Part shown: positions 21,155 through 33,066 of the stretch, one piece after another
How the letters are laid out: each line of letters opens with the position of its first letter
How positions within the stretch are numbered: position 1 is the first letter of the stretch
NCBI GenBank assembly: GCA_017311185.1
Contig: JAESUZ010003487.1
Coordinates: 372,001-436,000 of the forward strand
Source: Proteles cristata cristata
Taxonomy: Eukaryota > Chordata > Mammalia > Carnivora > Hyaenidae
DNA: 64,000 nucleotides
Reading direction: 5' to 3'
Translations under genes and position numbers: made by a program
Notes under the pieces: model-generated
Databases searched by the model: none
Told to the model about the DNA's origin: nothing
The model's input: only the letters and a program-made list of their open reading frames with translations

Positions 21155-21600
21155 AGGATAAAGTGTAGCGTTAATCAATCACACATGCATTTTTAATAAA
21201 CTAATTAGTATTACTGATTATATAATAATCAGATTGTCTGTGCTTATCTCAACTCTCCAGATAGAGGTCCCAGATTGCTTTAAAAGGGACTCTTTTCCAT
21301 AAAACTTATTCTGACCTTCAAAAGTGTTAACAAAACACAATTGGAATTATTTTTGAGGAAGAAGAAGGTTAAAGCTGAATAAGATGCCTCCCAGGGACAA
21401 AGATTTGGATAGGACCATCCTCACACTGATTTTGGGAAAAATATCTTCTTTAATTAAAAAGAGCATAAAACAGATGGACTGAAACCCAGCAGAGAACTTG
21501 CCATTATATCTGGTTTAATAAAATCTGCAAGAGAGGACAGTGGTGGTGAAACTAATGGCCTATCACACAACAAACAAATGGAAATCGGAGACTCTCATTT
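21155..21600. other. Single-copy AT-rich DNA, nothing recognised
   Basis: No repeat, gene or clear motif found. Confidence 0.5.
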
Positions 21601-21673
21601 AAAAAAATGTTTATTTATTTATTTATTTTCAGAGAGAGAGCATGCACGTGAGCAGGGGAGGAGGAGGAGGAGC

Positions 21674-21714
<41 letters not shown>

Positions 21715-21840
21715 CCTAAGAAGGCTCTATGCTGTCAGCACAGAACTTGATGTAAGGTTTGAATTTATGAACCTTGAGATCATGACCTGAGCCAAAATCA
21801 AGAGTTGGATGCATAACCAACTGAACCACCTAGGTGCCTC
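21601..21840 (-). mobile_element. Carnivore SINE
   Basis: Inverse SINE with an unusually long (GA)n at 21,675-21,712 plus a (GGA)n patch at 21,656-21,672. The head is GAACCACCTAGGTGCC. The B box is mutated (GGTTTGAATTTATG). Older subfamily. Confidence 0.93.
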
Positions 21841-23129
21841 CAAATAATCCCATTTGGGGGCTTCCCAAGCTCAGGTACTTTTCCGAGGAATTATCTACTC
21901 CATGGAACAGAACTGTTAACTGTCCATCTCTCTCAGTGGTGCAGAAATTGGGCTCCTCTCTCAGGGACAGTAATGAATGGTTTAGGATGTCATTTCCCAC
22001 AGGAGATGGAGATCCAGAAACAATGCTTGCCAGAGACTGGATAGACACTTCCCCCTCAATTATTGAGGGTTATGTGAGTCTTTTCCTACTTTATAGATTC
22101 TTGGGCTATTCCCTACTTGAGAGCCATTAACTTTATAAACTTAAAAATGTCTGTTGAATTGTATTAAATTTTATTGTGCTGTATTAAAAGGTAAATCCTC
22201 CCCTTTAGGAGAGCTGCCATAGTTAGTTCAGACTCTGTGCTGAGGGAAGTACCCCTGTCATTCCTTGTCAGCAAATTTCTTCCAGGGAGTTCTAGAGATA
22301 TATTTCCTACATAATAGGCACTGACTTCTGTTGGGTAAGAAAGCACCAAAACCAAATTAGCCTGTTCCTGCTCATTTTTTCCCTGATGAATTTGAGAACA
22401 TACTTTCCTAACAGGAGTTGGGTAGGCTTATTCTGTGATTACGATTGCATATTGTCTCAACTAAGAGAGAACATAGGCAAATGGAATTTGAGACTACATA
22501 CAATGGCAAACTAAGTGGCCTTACCCTCAAGCTACACGTGAGCTGCCTATCTCATCTGCTCCACCTGACAGCCAATTAGGGGCCCAGGGCAGAATCTACT
22601 CAGAATTGGAAGTCAAGAGGACAGAAGCACGTCTTTCCCATTGGCATCCTTCCTGAACGCGCACGGGTTGCCTGAACTATGAGCCCTGTACATTTTTCCT
22701 CCCCCTCCAGCCCTTCCTGCCCATACTGTCTTCCCTCTTAGCCATTCCTGTCTTGCCCTGCAGAATCCAATTTCCCTACATCTTCAGGCTCTTCCTGGAA
22801 TGTTGTCTCCACTTTCCTCACCTTTAGCGAAAGCTACTCTTCCCCTTGCCAGATCTTGAGTAAAGACGGCACACTCTCCCCCATCGTTCTGGTTCAGATG
22901 TTGGTTCTCTATCACCCAGCAGAGAGCTTCATTCCATCCATCCCTTCCACGTGTCTCCATCCCTGAGCTCTGTCAACTCTCAGGGCCACATCTCCTTTAT
23001 GGAGGAATCTGCCTCTAGTTCCCAGTCTTCCTTTCCACCCCAACCCCTGAAATCAGCCTGCTGGGTCATGGTTTCTAAGTAACTGGCGCTGCTTTCTGTG
23101 GCACATCTCTGCACCTGTGGCACACCTGC
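21841..23129. other. Mostly single-copy DNA, possible old L2 pieces
   Basis: Two overlapping short frames on opposite strands (21830-22130) have no domains. The pyrimidine-rich 22,690-22,870 (TTCAGGCTCTTCCTGGAATG) resembles the L2 '...CTGGAATG...' region, but too weakly to call. Confidence 0.4.
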
Positions 23130-23400
23130 CTTGCAGAACTACCTGGAATTCCTCAACAAGACAAGTCTCTCTCATGTCCATACCTTTGTACAAACTGTTT
23201 CCTCTGCCTACAATGCCATTCCTCCTCTCAAAGTCCTGTATCTTCTTCAGGGGTCACTCAAATCTCATCACCAAGAAAGCTTTCTGTTTGTTTCCCGACA
23301 GTGCATATGTAGGCCTTTACAACAGCACTTATTTGTTTGAGCCTGTGATACCTTCTTCTTGCCATTCAATCATTTAATATAAACTTCTTGGATATCTGAG
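23130..23400 (+). mobile_element. L2 LINE, 3' end
   Basis: TTTCCTCTGCCTACAATGCC, TCAGGGGTCACTCAAATCTC and AAGAAAGCTTTCTG correspond to the L2 'CCTCTGCCTGGAATGC / CAGCTCAAATGTCACC / GAGAGGCCTTCC' series. Overlapping frames at 23098-23377 are explained by it. Confidence 0.72.
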
Positions 23401-24440
23401 TTGTGCTAGGCAATGCTAAACTTCACCATCTCAATCACATACTTGGGTAAGTGTTTAAATAATTCTTTTTTTTTTTTTAATCACTGGCAACTATTGACAT
23501 GACCTGTAGACGCCCAATTTCCCAAGTCCATGTGAAACTGTTTCTGAGAAACAGAATTTTGGTTTTTAAATAATCAAAACTAACTGGTGCTTCTCCCACC
23601 TTGGGCTTCACGAGCTCGTGGCTCTCCATTTCATTTCTCCACTCTGACCCTCCAGCACAGACCCTACCATATGAATTCGATTACAGATTGAGTATATTCA
23701 GAATCTGCCGAATGCCCATTTTGAGAGACATGTTTGCCAACAAGTTGCCAGAGATGACAATAAATCAGTGTTTCTGATACTTCAGTGTTGTATCGAAGTC
23801 AGAATTGCCTTGGGGCAGGGGAGTATGTTAAAAAGGCAGATTCACAGGCTGCTCTGCAAGTTATGGTTTCTTAGGTCTCCACTGGGCCTGGGAATGTGAA
23901 TGATAATAAGCAGTGGGTACTGTTACTAAACGGTGTCCTCAGATGCACTGTTCTAGATGCCACAGGCTCTACTTCCGTACTAACACAAGTCATCAATGAG
24001 ACAATCCCTAGAGAGAAATCTTTTGGAGTTACTACCTGATAGCAGACTCTCAGCTTTAGGGCAGCACTGTTCCAAGAACAGCTTGTTTAAGTGCATTTTT
24101 GCAAAGCCCTGGTTGAAGATATATTTTACTGCTACCAGACAATTTTTGTACAGGGACCCCAGATATTACTTCATACTGAACATAATTAAAAACAGGACTT
24201 TCTGCATAAGTTTATAAGCTTTCTTTCGCTATCGAAATAAAATTTTTACCCATTATATGTATGTATACATATATTTAAACAGAAAAATACACATATTTAT
24301 TCATATTATTATTTGCTTTTCACTTTCTTTATTTTCCCTTAGCTACCAGGAAACAAAGTCAACTTTTCAGTGCTTAAACTGAGAAATATAAACCCTAAAT
24401 TATCTATCGTACACCTCCTGGAGCAGGTAAGCATAAGCAG
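23401..24440. other. Single-copy DNA with a possible hAT fragment
   Basis: 23,766-23,930 (CAGTGTTTCTGATACTTCAG ... AAAGGCAGATTCACAGGCTG) vaguely follows a MER5/MER20 layout but is too diverged to assign. The rest has no recognised feature. Confidence 0.4.
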
Positions 24441-24610
24441 AATAATAATAATAATAGTTAACATTTATTGAGCACTTTCTATAGGCTAGTGCATCTTATT
24501 TTCATTTAATTCTCTAAAACCCCATGACAAGGTATGAATACAAATAATGTGTATTATCTTATGTACAAGGAAGTTGAGGGAAATAGTCCTTAGGAGGAAG
24601 AGTAAGGCCC
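24441..24610 (+). mobile_element. MIR SINE fragment
   Basis: AACATTTATTGAGCACTTTC, TTCATTTAATTCTCTAAAAC and GTACAAGGAAGTTGAGG follow the MIR 3' half. Confidence 0.8.
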
Positions 24611-26159
24611 AGAGCGGTGTGAAGACAATGGGTTTCTGGAGGAGACTGGAAGTTCTCTGGGGCAATGGGGGATCTGAAAGGGTGGATTCTAGGTGGAACT
24701 CCACGAAAAACTATATTCTTATCAGTCTTGGCTTTGAGTCATACCAAGCCAGTTCGTCCCAACATGTGAGCAGATCACTTTCAGAGTGCTCATATGACTG
24801 TATTGGAATGGGTGCAGTTATCACATCATTCCCGCCTGGAAAATATGAATGCTATGTGCAAAACTTTTAAAGTCCTCAAATCACAGGTCCCCTCTTCTGA
24901 CCCCTCTCTGCGTCAGAAAGTCCCATCGGCTGTGAAGCAGGCAGTAACTTACAGTGACTTCCTAATGTAACTCTCGTGACATGACTGCCTATGTTCATTC
25001 GGGGCAGGGGGAAGGCATTACTCAGAACTCTTCATTGGAAGTACCATGAATTCCATAAAGAACCTATAGAGATATGAATATCTAGAAACCCAGGAAATCA
25101 TACCGCTTTAAGCCCATTTTTGTTTCAGATGTTGAATTTAAATATAACTGTTGAGGATCTTAGGGACTCCAGTAGTCTCCTGATTGAGACAGACACATTA
25201 TTTTGTGCCTTACGAAAGGGATATACTTTTGCAAGTGCATCTCTCCCGAGGCTCTCACAGGCTGTGGACAGTAGAGATATTAGACTATGATCTCCTTCTT
25301 TTGCAACAGCATTTTATTCTAAAATCAATGCCGTATTTTCATAGCTAAGGGATTTTGTTGGTATGCATTTATCTGCTGCAGAGAAAATCATGGCTTCCAT
25401 CAGGTTGCTCCAAATAGGATTGACTAAAGCACGCAAGATGATATTCTTGTCAAAGCCACCTCATATTCCAATTGACATATTGTATTCTAGTGCTGACAGC
25501 TGAAGGCTACAGTTTTGATTAATCCACTTTCCTTTCATTATAAACACAACCTCTCTTCCCTGAAGGTTCCGGCAATCACTCTGGCAAGTGTTAGACCTTG
25601 ACAGAAAAACATTTATCCTTTGGTGGCCACTGGATGTACAAGAGAGAAAGCTGGTTTTGTTTTCTAAATCTCCTTGGGCATTGTTGAAAAGGGCTCATTT
25701 GTGAGTGCATGTGTTTCAACAGGCTCAAGGCTGTTTTGTTTTTCTCTTCCATAGAAGAGGGCAGTGAGGGAGAGGAAGCAGGTGTACAGTTAATCCAAAG
25801 CATGACAGACACCTGGTGAAAAGTCATTTCAAAGTGCATGGTGAGGCAGCACCCGATCGGGGCCTGCACGACAGGGTGCGGCCTGAGAGCAGGGCGGTGT
25901 GCCTCCAGCTCCGCCCCTACATTAGACAGGGGAAGCCAGAAATTGCAGATTAACCCCTACGTCTCACATCTCCCAGGCTGAACTCTCAAGGCCACTCGGA
26001 AGCTTATTCTCTGGACTGCTGCTCATGGTCACGATTGTTTTTGAGACTCTGAGGTTTTGCAATAGTTGAAAGCATCCAGGGTATTTAGTGGCCAGGATGG
26101 AATTCAGTCACCAAATAACAGTTGAAAGGAAGAGAAGAGGGGTTGAAGGTGCCCACGAA
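24611..26159. other. Single-copy DNA, nothing recognised
   Basis: No transposon assigned. The 107-codon plus frame at 24547-24870 begins inside the MIR, and the 92-codon minus frame at 25591-25869 has no known domain; both are treated as chance ORFs. Confidence 0.45.
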
Positions 26160-26730
26160 GAAGCAGCTTCACGCAGTACAGCGTGATGACTCTAGTTAAC
26201 GATACTGTATTGTGTATTTGGTTTTTTTTATAGTTTATTGTCAAGTTGGTTTACATGTAACACCCAGTGCTCATCCCAACAAGTGCCCTCCTCCATGCCC
26301 ATCACCCCCCTTCCCCTCAGCCCTCAGTTTGTTCTCAGCATTCAAGAGTCTCTCATGGTTTGCCTCCCTCCCTCTCCCCAACTATTTTTCCCCTTCTTCT
26401 CCAGCTTCATCCTCCGTTAACTTCCTCCTAATCCACCTATATGTGCAAACATATGGTATTTGTCCTTCTCTGCCTGACTTATTTCACTCAGCATAACAGC
26501 CTCAAGTTCCATGCATGTTGCTAAAATTGCCAGATTTCATTCTTTCTCATTGCCATGTACGTATTGCGTATTTGAAAGTTGGTAAGAGACATCTTAAAAC
26601 TTCTCAAAAGGCCAAAATATATAACATGTGAGACGAACTTATTGTGCTAATCGCTTTACAATATAGAGATGTATCAAATCATTGTGTTATACATCTTAAA
26701 CTTATACAAGGTTATATGTCAAATATAATA
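26160..26730 (+). mobile_element. Old L1M 3' end, split by a younger L1
   Basis: Left piece (GTGATGACTCTAGTTAACGA, TACTGTATTGTGTATTTG) and right piece (GAAAGTTGGTAAGAGACATC, TTATACATCTTAAACTTATAC) join into the typical L1M 3' UTR end once the insert at 26221-26560 is removed. Confidence 0.78.
26221..26560 (-). mobile_element. Carnivore L1 3' end, inserted antisense
   Basis: Inverse of the young L1 3' UTR (CATCCCAACAAGTGCCCTCC, GAGTCTCTCATGGTTTGCCT). TSD GTATTGTGTATTTG (26207-26220) versus GTATTGCGTATTTG (26561-26574), one mismatch in 14. Only about 340 bp of L1 are present. Confidence 0.92.
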
Positions 26731-26976
26731 AAATTTGAAAAAATAAATTATCTTCCCATTTATTTATTTTTTTTAAAAGAAAGAAGTGGATTCATGCAAT
26801 GGCATGAGCTCTACAATTGTTTCCCAGACCCTGGGCCAGGAGAATGATTTATTTTAGGTTATTTGAAAAATAAGGATTTGAATACAGGCTTCCATCATTT
26901 AGGCTGTTCAAATGTTTATTCACTAAAGGGAAAGACAGAAATATTTATTCAGAAACTCTTGTGTGTTACATACTTT

Positions 26977-27216
26977 CTTTTCTTTAATGTTTATTTATTA
27001 CTATTTTTGAGGGAGAGAGAGAGAGACAAAGAGAGAGAGAGAGGAAGCAAGCATGAGTGGGGGAAGAGCCGAGAGCAAGGGAGACACACGATCTGAAGCA
27101 GGCTCCAGGCTCCGAGCTGTCAGCAGAGTCTGATGCGGGGCTTGAATTCATAAACTGTGAGATTATGACCTGAGCCCAAGTTGGCTGCTTTACTGATTGA
27201 GCCACCTAGGCACCCC
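26977..27216 (-). mobile_element. Carnivore SINE
   Basis: Inverse SINE, with the head ending GAGCCACCTAGGCACCCC. TSD TACATACTTT (26967-26976) versus TAGATACTTT (27217-27226), one mismatch. B box is degenerate (TTGAATTC on this strand). Confidence 0.93.
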
Positions 27217-27226
27217 TAGATACTTT

Positions 27227-27400
27227 TATACATTACCTCATTTAATGCTTAAAATAACCTGACAGGCTTTTACCCTCACTTCTTAGGAGAATGGAGGCAT
27301 AGAGAAGTCAGTTCACTTGCTTTAAGTTCACGAAGATAGTAAGTGCTCATGCTGAGATTAAATCTGGGTTGGTCTGGTTCCGAACCTGTAGACCCTGCAT
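27227..27400 (+). mobile_element. MIR SINE fragment
   Basis: CATTACCTCATTTAATGCTT, AATAACCTGACAGG, GGAGAATGGAGGCATAGAGA and GTAAGTGCTCATGCTGAGAT follow the MIR 3' half. The SINE upstream inserted next to or into it. Confidence 0.8.
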
Positions 27401-29199
27401 GACATCCAGGCCTCTCCTCCACCAGCTTGCCTTCGTCCTTGCAAAGGGTATCTTGTAGGGCTTCCAGAGAAGGAAAAAGCAAGGCTGCTTCAAGGCGTGC
27501 ATCTGAGTTGATCACGTGGACCATGGATTCATTTATTTCAGGCAGAGGCCATCCAAATTCTGGATGCTCCACCCCAGCTATGCTGAATTTCTTTGTTTCT
27601 GCCTGAAACATTGGTAAACTCATCTGAATTCTTGAGGCCTTGCCCCAGACCGTGACCCTGATCTGGTCTCACTCAGCTATCAAGTCATCGCCATTGCCTT
27701 TGAACAACCCACTTATCCTGCAAAGGCTCCTGGTGAATCCTCCCAAGAATTCAGTCATCTGCCATGCTGCCTGCCTATGACCATGCCCCTCAGAACTGGG
27801 GCAAAGCCCTGTACCCCATCACACCCTCCCTAGCTTGACCTCCTTCTTCTAAATAACAAAGATAGTCACTTGCAATAAATGGTGTAGGTCATAGCATTCC
27901 AGGTCAGCCATGTTATAGTTTGGTTATTTCATTTCACACAAAGGCAGAAATATAGTTTTTGTTGAAAGCCTGGCATGCGTGGTTGCATAACTTTAGGTAA
28001 GTGTGGTGGCCCACAGAGTTGGAGCAGGGCACCAAAATGAAATTCTCATGACCATCTATTAATATTTATTGTCTACAGAACCCATGTGCCTGTGCAGGAT
28101 TCTTCCCAGGTTATCCATTTTTTCCCTCCATAAATGCTCATGAAGACATATTTTATGTCTTAATTTCCAGTAAAAATATGGGAAGGTGGCATTCTTTATT
28201 CCTCAGGGTGAGTTTCATTTCCATATTTCATAATGCAATATAATGTCACAAAACAGAATAAATGAGCCAAGAATGAAATTTCTCCTATTGAAACTGAAAA
28301 GATTCATATCTTTTCTTCTATCCAGCTCACTCTTTTACTTACCAGAAAAAAACAAGAGGTAAAGTAACATTCCTCCATCTGCTCCCACTGTACCCTCCCC
28401 ACACTGGCCCCAACGTAATAGTCATTGACTGGTTCAGACTAAGTTCATTAAACAAAGGTGCGAGAGCTGCTAAAAGTTCCTATAAAACATCAGCACGATT
28501 TTATCCTCATTCCCAGCCGCCCTTTAATTATCTGGCAGAGCTAGGGCATGTAATGAGTAATCTGGATAAATAGCACTTGGCATATTTTAAGTAAATGTCA
28601 AACCAGGTTAGTTTGTGGAGTCTGCTTTTTCTCCATTAATGGGATGCCCATGGGAAATAACCAATGTTCTTTCTTCAAAAAATATGGAACTGTGGGTCCT
28701 GAGTTTTCAGGGACTGCCAGTTCGATCACTATTTAGATATTAGGTACTCCCTGCAAAAGTACCTCTGAAACTTCAGCTGTTTTTCTGTCTGTCTGATCAT
28801 CTGCAACAATGATAAGAGAGAATAAAACATTCTCCTTTCCAGAGGGATAGAAACAGAATTCTGTGGAGTGAACATGGAGCAAGTTGATCTCTTTGAGTGA
28901 AAGCATCAGGGATTTTTTCTTAGGAAGTAGGCTTGGGTTAATTTTGGTAACTGTGAGAGCCATTCATTAGCTATATAATTGCAGAGTTACAGTCATATCT
29001 GTGTTTATAAACCTTTGCACCCATCTGGCTCATTTTCTGCCCCACCCCATCAAATGCCCGGGCCTGGACTTCTGCCACACCTGCCTGGGAGGTCATCTTG
29101 CAAGTCTCTGCGACACCTGAGCTGCCAAGGTGACAATAGTTCAACAACTCAACCACGAGGGCCAATGCTGCTACGTATTTTTAGTCTCCATTTTTAACC
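27401..29199. other. Single-copy DNA, nothing recognised
   Basis: No repeat assigned. 28,500-28,600 contains clustered homeodomain-type TAATTA/TAATGA words next to CTGGCAGAG, which could be a conserved non-coding element; this cannot be judged without alignment. The 115-codon minus frame at 27276-27623 overlaps the MIR. Confidence 0.4.
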
Positions 29200-30660
29200 A
29201 GACCATTCTTTTATTTGTCTTTCACCAGCTCCCTTTCCTATTTTCCTTAGTGGCCATCTCAAAGCTGTACTGTTCTCCTGCCATCTCCTTATCGCACTCT
29301 TGCTCCCTTTTGCTCGACAGACACCACCAACCCTTCTTTGTTCCGAGCAGAGAGAAAGAACAGCTCTGCGCTGGGCAGTCTTGCACCTTTATGACTGACC
29401 CAGGTGACGGCCAAGAAAGCGTCAGCTTTCAGGACTCTCCTTACTCTCTTTGATTCTTCCCTGCATACCACGCACATCCCACGGACGCCTGACCTTGGCT
29501 TAATATAGTGGTACTGGCCCCACCCTGAACCTTTTTACTTGAAGACACTCTTGACTTCCTTGACTGGGATTCAGCCCTTCTTGGGATTTGGCTCATTCCT
29601 TGGCACCTTCTGTTCCTGGAAGTCTCATTTTTTCCTCTGTTGTCAGTGCCCAAACTCCAGCATCAGCCCTCACTGCACCAACCCTGGCCTCCTGCAAGGA
29701 AAAGCTCCAATTATAATGTTTTTATACCAAATCCTTCCTTACAGAACTCTTCCCTGATTCTCTAGGCTCACAAAAAGATAAAACAAAGGTGGCCATTAGG
29801 TCAAAGCTCCACCATCTCTAGATATCACCCCCTCTCTCCCATTCAGGATCCTTGATGGGTCAATGATGCATCTCTCTCTTGGAGTTTCAATTTCTTCTCT
29901 GGTATCTACTCCTTTCTTGCAGCTTATGAACACACACACACACACACACACACGCACACTTACTTCCCTGAATTCCTCATTTTCCTCCAGCCACCATGGG
30001 TATTGCTCTTTCTGCTCACACCCAATTTTTCAGAAGAGCCACTTATACTCCTTGTCTATCTCCTTTTATCTTTTCTTCCACCTCATTGCGGTCAGGCTTC
30101 TGCTACCACCACTCTGCTAAAATGGCCTGGTCCAAGTAAGTACCTGCTGGCCTCCATATTGCTAAATTCAATAAAAGCAATAGTTGATCTATCATTACTA
30201 CCTGACCTGCTGAACATTTATCTCCCTGGAACTGTCCACTCCTTTGTCTTTCAGTGACATTCTTCTCATTCTCTTTCTATTCTTGAAATTCCTCAGTCAG
30301 CTTTGCTGCTCCCCTTTCCATGGCCCTAGCTGTAAGCACATGGGTGCCCGCCTCCACCTGCTCTCCCAAGACAATCTCATTGACTCCCAAGGATTCAGGT
30401 ATCATTTTATGACAATGATTCCCAAATGATATGTCTGGTTCATTTCTATGCTGAGTATCTGACATACCATGCGACATTTAACATGTCTGAAACCAAAATA
30501 TTTTTTCTCCTCTTCCTGCCTTTCTTATACTGATTTAACAGAACCTGAAACTTTTGCCTTATCTGGACTCTTCCCTCTCTTACTCCGTAATTTCCTCCAA
30601 CTCTGTTGATTTCTCCTTTCTGATTGCTTGAAGCTGCCTCACCTCTCCATCCCTAAATGC
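29200..30660 (+). mobile_element. L2 LINE, probable, with RT-derived region
   Basis: The best-supported part is 30,010-30,530. CACCTGCTCTCCCAAGACAA, TATCATTTTATGACAATGAT-TCCCAAATGATATG and CATTTAACATGTCTGAAACC run parallel to the L2 reverse-transcriptase gene ('...YADD-SQIY...', then '...AACATGTCCAAAAC'), but with frame breaks. The 5' part (29,200-29,900) is pyrimidine-rich and only tentatively L2. Confidence 0.5.
29930..29959. repeat. (CA)n microsatellite
   Basis: About 12 CA units ending in CACGCACAC, inside the L2-like region. Confidence 0.95.
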
Positions 30661-30765
30661 TCTGGTCTTCTCTTAGCTGATCTAATGAAGCAACTTTCTA
30701 ACTTGGCTATAGGAAAGACAAGACAGTAACTTAGCTCTTTTTTCCTACTCTGCTTCCCATCAAAC

Positions 30766-30944
30766 TAGTCATTTTTAACTTTAGCTAAATATGAGAATCA
30801 CATAGGAAGCTTTAAAAATACTGGTGCTTGGATCCCAATCCCCAAATATGCTGTTGTAATTATTCTGGGAAAGACCTAGTAATTGAGATGTTTTAAAAAA
30901 TGCCCCAGGTGACTCAAGTGTACCTCCGAGGTTGAGAGCTGTGG
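30766..30944 (+). mobile_element. MER5A hAT transposon
   Basis: Starts TAGTCATTTTTAACTTTAGC; then TGAGAATCACATAGGAAGCT, TTAAAAATACTGGTGCTTGG and GCCCCAGGTGACTCAAGTGT; ends GAGGTTGAGAGCTGTGG. This is the full MER5A order between its inverted ends. Confidence 0.88.
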
Positions 30945-31667
30945 CCCTGCCTGTGGCTCTGTGATATAAAGACCTAGTCTATATGCACACAGGAGACTGG
31001 TGTAAGATATCCTACAGGTAAAGATAACAGGATGGGTGGAGGGATGGAATGGGAACACAGATCTACAGAAAGGGGGAAAGCAGCAATGGCAGGAAGTGGG
31101 GGGACCCATCAGCCCCTGCAAAGCACTGCCTTGCTCAATGTCACAGAACATCTACTTCCTAGAAGGCTGCCACCTGCTTCCAGGTGCTTCTGGGCACACC
31201 CCTGACTGCACAGCCAGGTAGAGCCTCCAGCCAATGATAGGTTGGGCCTTGTCCTGGCCTGTGAGCCTTAATACTGCCCATTTCTAGGTTGAAGGCTACA
31301 GTGAGAAGATCTAGAATTTTCTGGCAACCCTGGCTAGAAGGTGACACCACGTGTACTGCTGAAGACTGCAGATGGCAGCTGTCCCCAGCTGGCAGGACTC
31401 CTGGCCATGCTTCTTCAGCTGGCCTCTGCACAGCTGCCTGTTCCACACTCCTCACCGGCCCTCCTACTACAGGCATGGAGTTGTTGCAGGCAGTAAAGAG
31501 CCGGGCATGGTGGAGGAAGTTTCCTCTCACTGAGCTGTGAAGAATGGAATTTTTCTCTTGGCTCAAAAAAGCCAGAACATTTGCTTTCCAAAACAAGCAG
31601 CAATCTCCTACTTGTCACCACAATGTTACAAAATGACAACTGAGACCTCTAACTCATGTTCACCAGG
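30945..31667. other. Single-copy GC-richer DNA, long frames on both strands
   Basis: Frames of 145 codons (31159-31596 minus) and 83 codons (31289-31540 plus) overlap. No domain, Kozak-like start or splice frame singles either out. No repeat recognised. Confidence 0.4.
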
Positions 31668-32058
31668 TATTACAGGTTGAATGGTGTTCCCTAAGAAAAG
31701 ATATGTTGAAAGTCTGAATCCCCACTACCTTAGGCCATAATTTAATATGCAGGCAGATTGATAAAAATAGGGATTTTGGATATAGAGACAGACCCATCCC
31801 AGGGAAAAACACTGTCAAAACACAAAGGAGAAAACCACGTGAAGACAGAAATGCATCTATAAGCCAAGGAATGCCAAAGATTGCTGGCAAACCATCAGAA
31901 GCTAGGAAGAGGCAAGGGAGGATTCTTCTACAGGTTTCAGAGGGAGCAAGGCCCTTTCTTTTGGACTTCTAGCTTCCAGAATTGTGAAAAAATGTATTTC
32001 TGTTGCTTTATGTCACACATCTTGGGGTACTTATGACAGCCTTCGGAAACGAATACAC
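31668..32058 (+). mobile_element. MaLR (MLT1-like) solo LTR
   Basis: TACAGGTTGAATGGTGTTCC, GATATGTTGAAAGTCTGAAT, AGGAATGCCAAAGATTGC, CCATCAGAAGCTAGGAAG, TTCTAGCTTCCAGAATTGTG and a terminal GAAACGAATACA follow an MLT1-type LTR of the ERVL-MaLR group. No internal region is attached, so it is a solo LTR. Flanks CCAGG and CCAAG could be a 5-bp TSD with one change. Subfamily uncertain. Confidence 0.72.
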
Positions 32059-32324
32059 CAAGTATACCATCCATCATCAGAGGTGCAGAATCTCTGGGAT
32101 GCATTCTAGCCCAGGAACCTTCTGGAGCTAGGTGTATTGCTCAGTAATGGGAAACTTTCCTAACTCCTTTCCTCCACAGGCAACTGTTCTGTGCAGACAT
32201 CAGTTACCCACTTCCTTGGCAGAAGTCTGGGGCGGGGGGAGGTGCAGGTTCAAAGCTGTCCTCACTACCTTCTGCAGATAGGGAGGGCCATTGCCTTATG
32301 AATTACCTAGTTACCATTAAATGC

Positions 32325-32545
32325 CTGGCTAATATGTACTAGATGTCAATATATTATCACCTTTAATTTTCATAATAACCTTATGACATAGGTAGTATTA
32401 TCTTCATTTTAGGATACAGAAGCTGAGGTACAGAAGCACTAACTTTGCCAAGATAGAAAGCTATAAAGGGGCAGGACTTGGAGTCTGGTCCAAGCCAACC
32501 TGGTCTCTAAGACCTTGCCAATGTCACCGCAGCATGCTGCCTCCT
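32325..32545 (+). mobile_element. MIR SINE
   Basis: TCACCTTTAATTTTCATAAT, AACCTTATGACATAGGTAGT, TTAGGATACAGAAGCTGAGG and GGGCAGGACTTGGAGTCTGG follow the MIR 3' half. Confidence 0.85.
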
Positions 32546-32661
32546 GGGCACAGTAACTTCCTCAGGCCTTGATGGCACAGATCTTGCTTCACATATTAGC
32601 AGCAGGGACTCCATTGGCATCTTTCTGCTAATTGGTGACTACATACTTTCTGCTCAAGCTG

Positions 32662-32680
32662 GGCCCCCCCTGGTGGCTGC
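32662..32680 (-). promoter_or_regulatory. Candidate CTCF motif, reverse
   Basis: GGCCCCCCCTGGTGGCTGC is on the minus strand GCAGCCACCAGGGGGGGCC, a close match to the CTCF core. It faces the forward motifs at 7.17 and 10.12 kb. Confidence 0.45.
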
Positions 32681-32784
32681 TCTACTTGATGAATGAGCCA
32701 TGATCCCAGCCTAAGTTATAAAACACTAACTCATGGAGCCTTTCATTATTGACCCAACCAGGCACCTCACTCCATCTATTCTTT

Positions 32785-32827
32785 TTTTTTATTAATCTTT
32801 TTTTAATGCTTTATTTATTTCTGAGAG

Positions 32828-32882
<55 letters not shown>

Positions 32883-33051
32883 ATGAGCAGGGGAGGGTCA
32901 GAGAGAGAGGGAGACACAGAATCTGAAACAGGCTCCAGGCTCTGAGTTAGCTGTCAGCACAGAGCCCAATGCAGGGCTCGAACCCACAAACCGTGAGATC
33001 ACGACCTGAGCCGAAGTCAGATGCTTAACTGACTGAGCCACCCAGGCACCC
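32785..33051 (-). mobile_element. Carnivore SINE with long (GA)n
   Basis: Inverse, complete SINE of the younger subfamily (AATCTGAAACAGGCTCCAGG), with an intact B box as GGGCTCGAACCC and an unbroken head GAGCCACCCAGGCACCCC. The exact TSD CTCCATCTATTCTTT is at 32770-32784 and 33052-33066. Confidence 0.97.
32831..32881. repeat. (GA)n microsatellite, about 25 units
   Basis: Uninterrupted GA tract within the SINE, the longest pure dinucleotide run in the window. Confidence 0.97.
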
Positions 33052-33066
33052 CTCCATCTATTCTTT

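Noticed and set aside
29130..29453. 107-codon plus-strand frame
   Set aside because: Pyrimidine-rich, Leu/Ser-biased, near L2-like sequence, with no start context or domain; chance ORF.
31159..31596. 145-codon minus-strand open frame
   Set aside because: Overlaps an open frame on the plus strand in GC-richer DNA, has no recognisable domain or splice context, and is treated as composition-driven.
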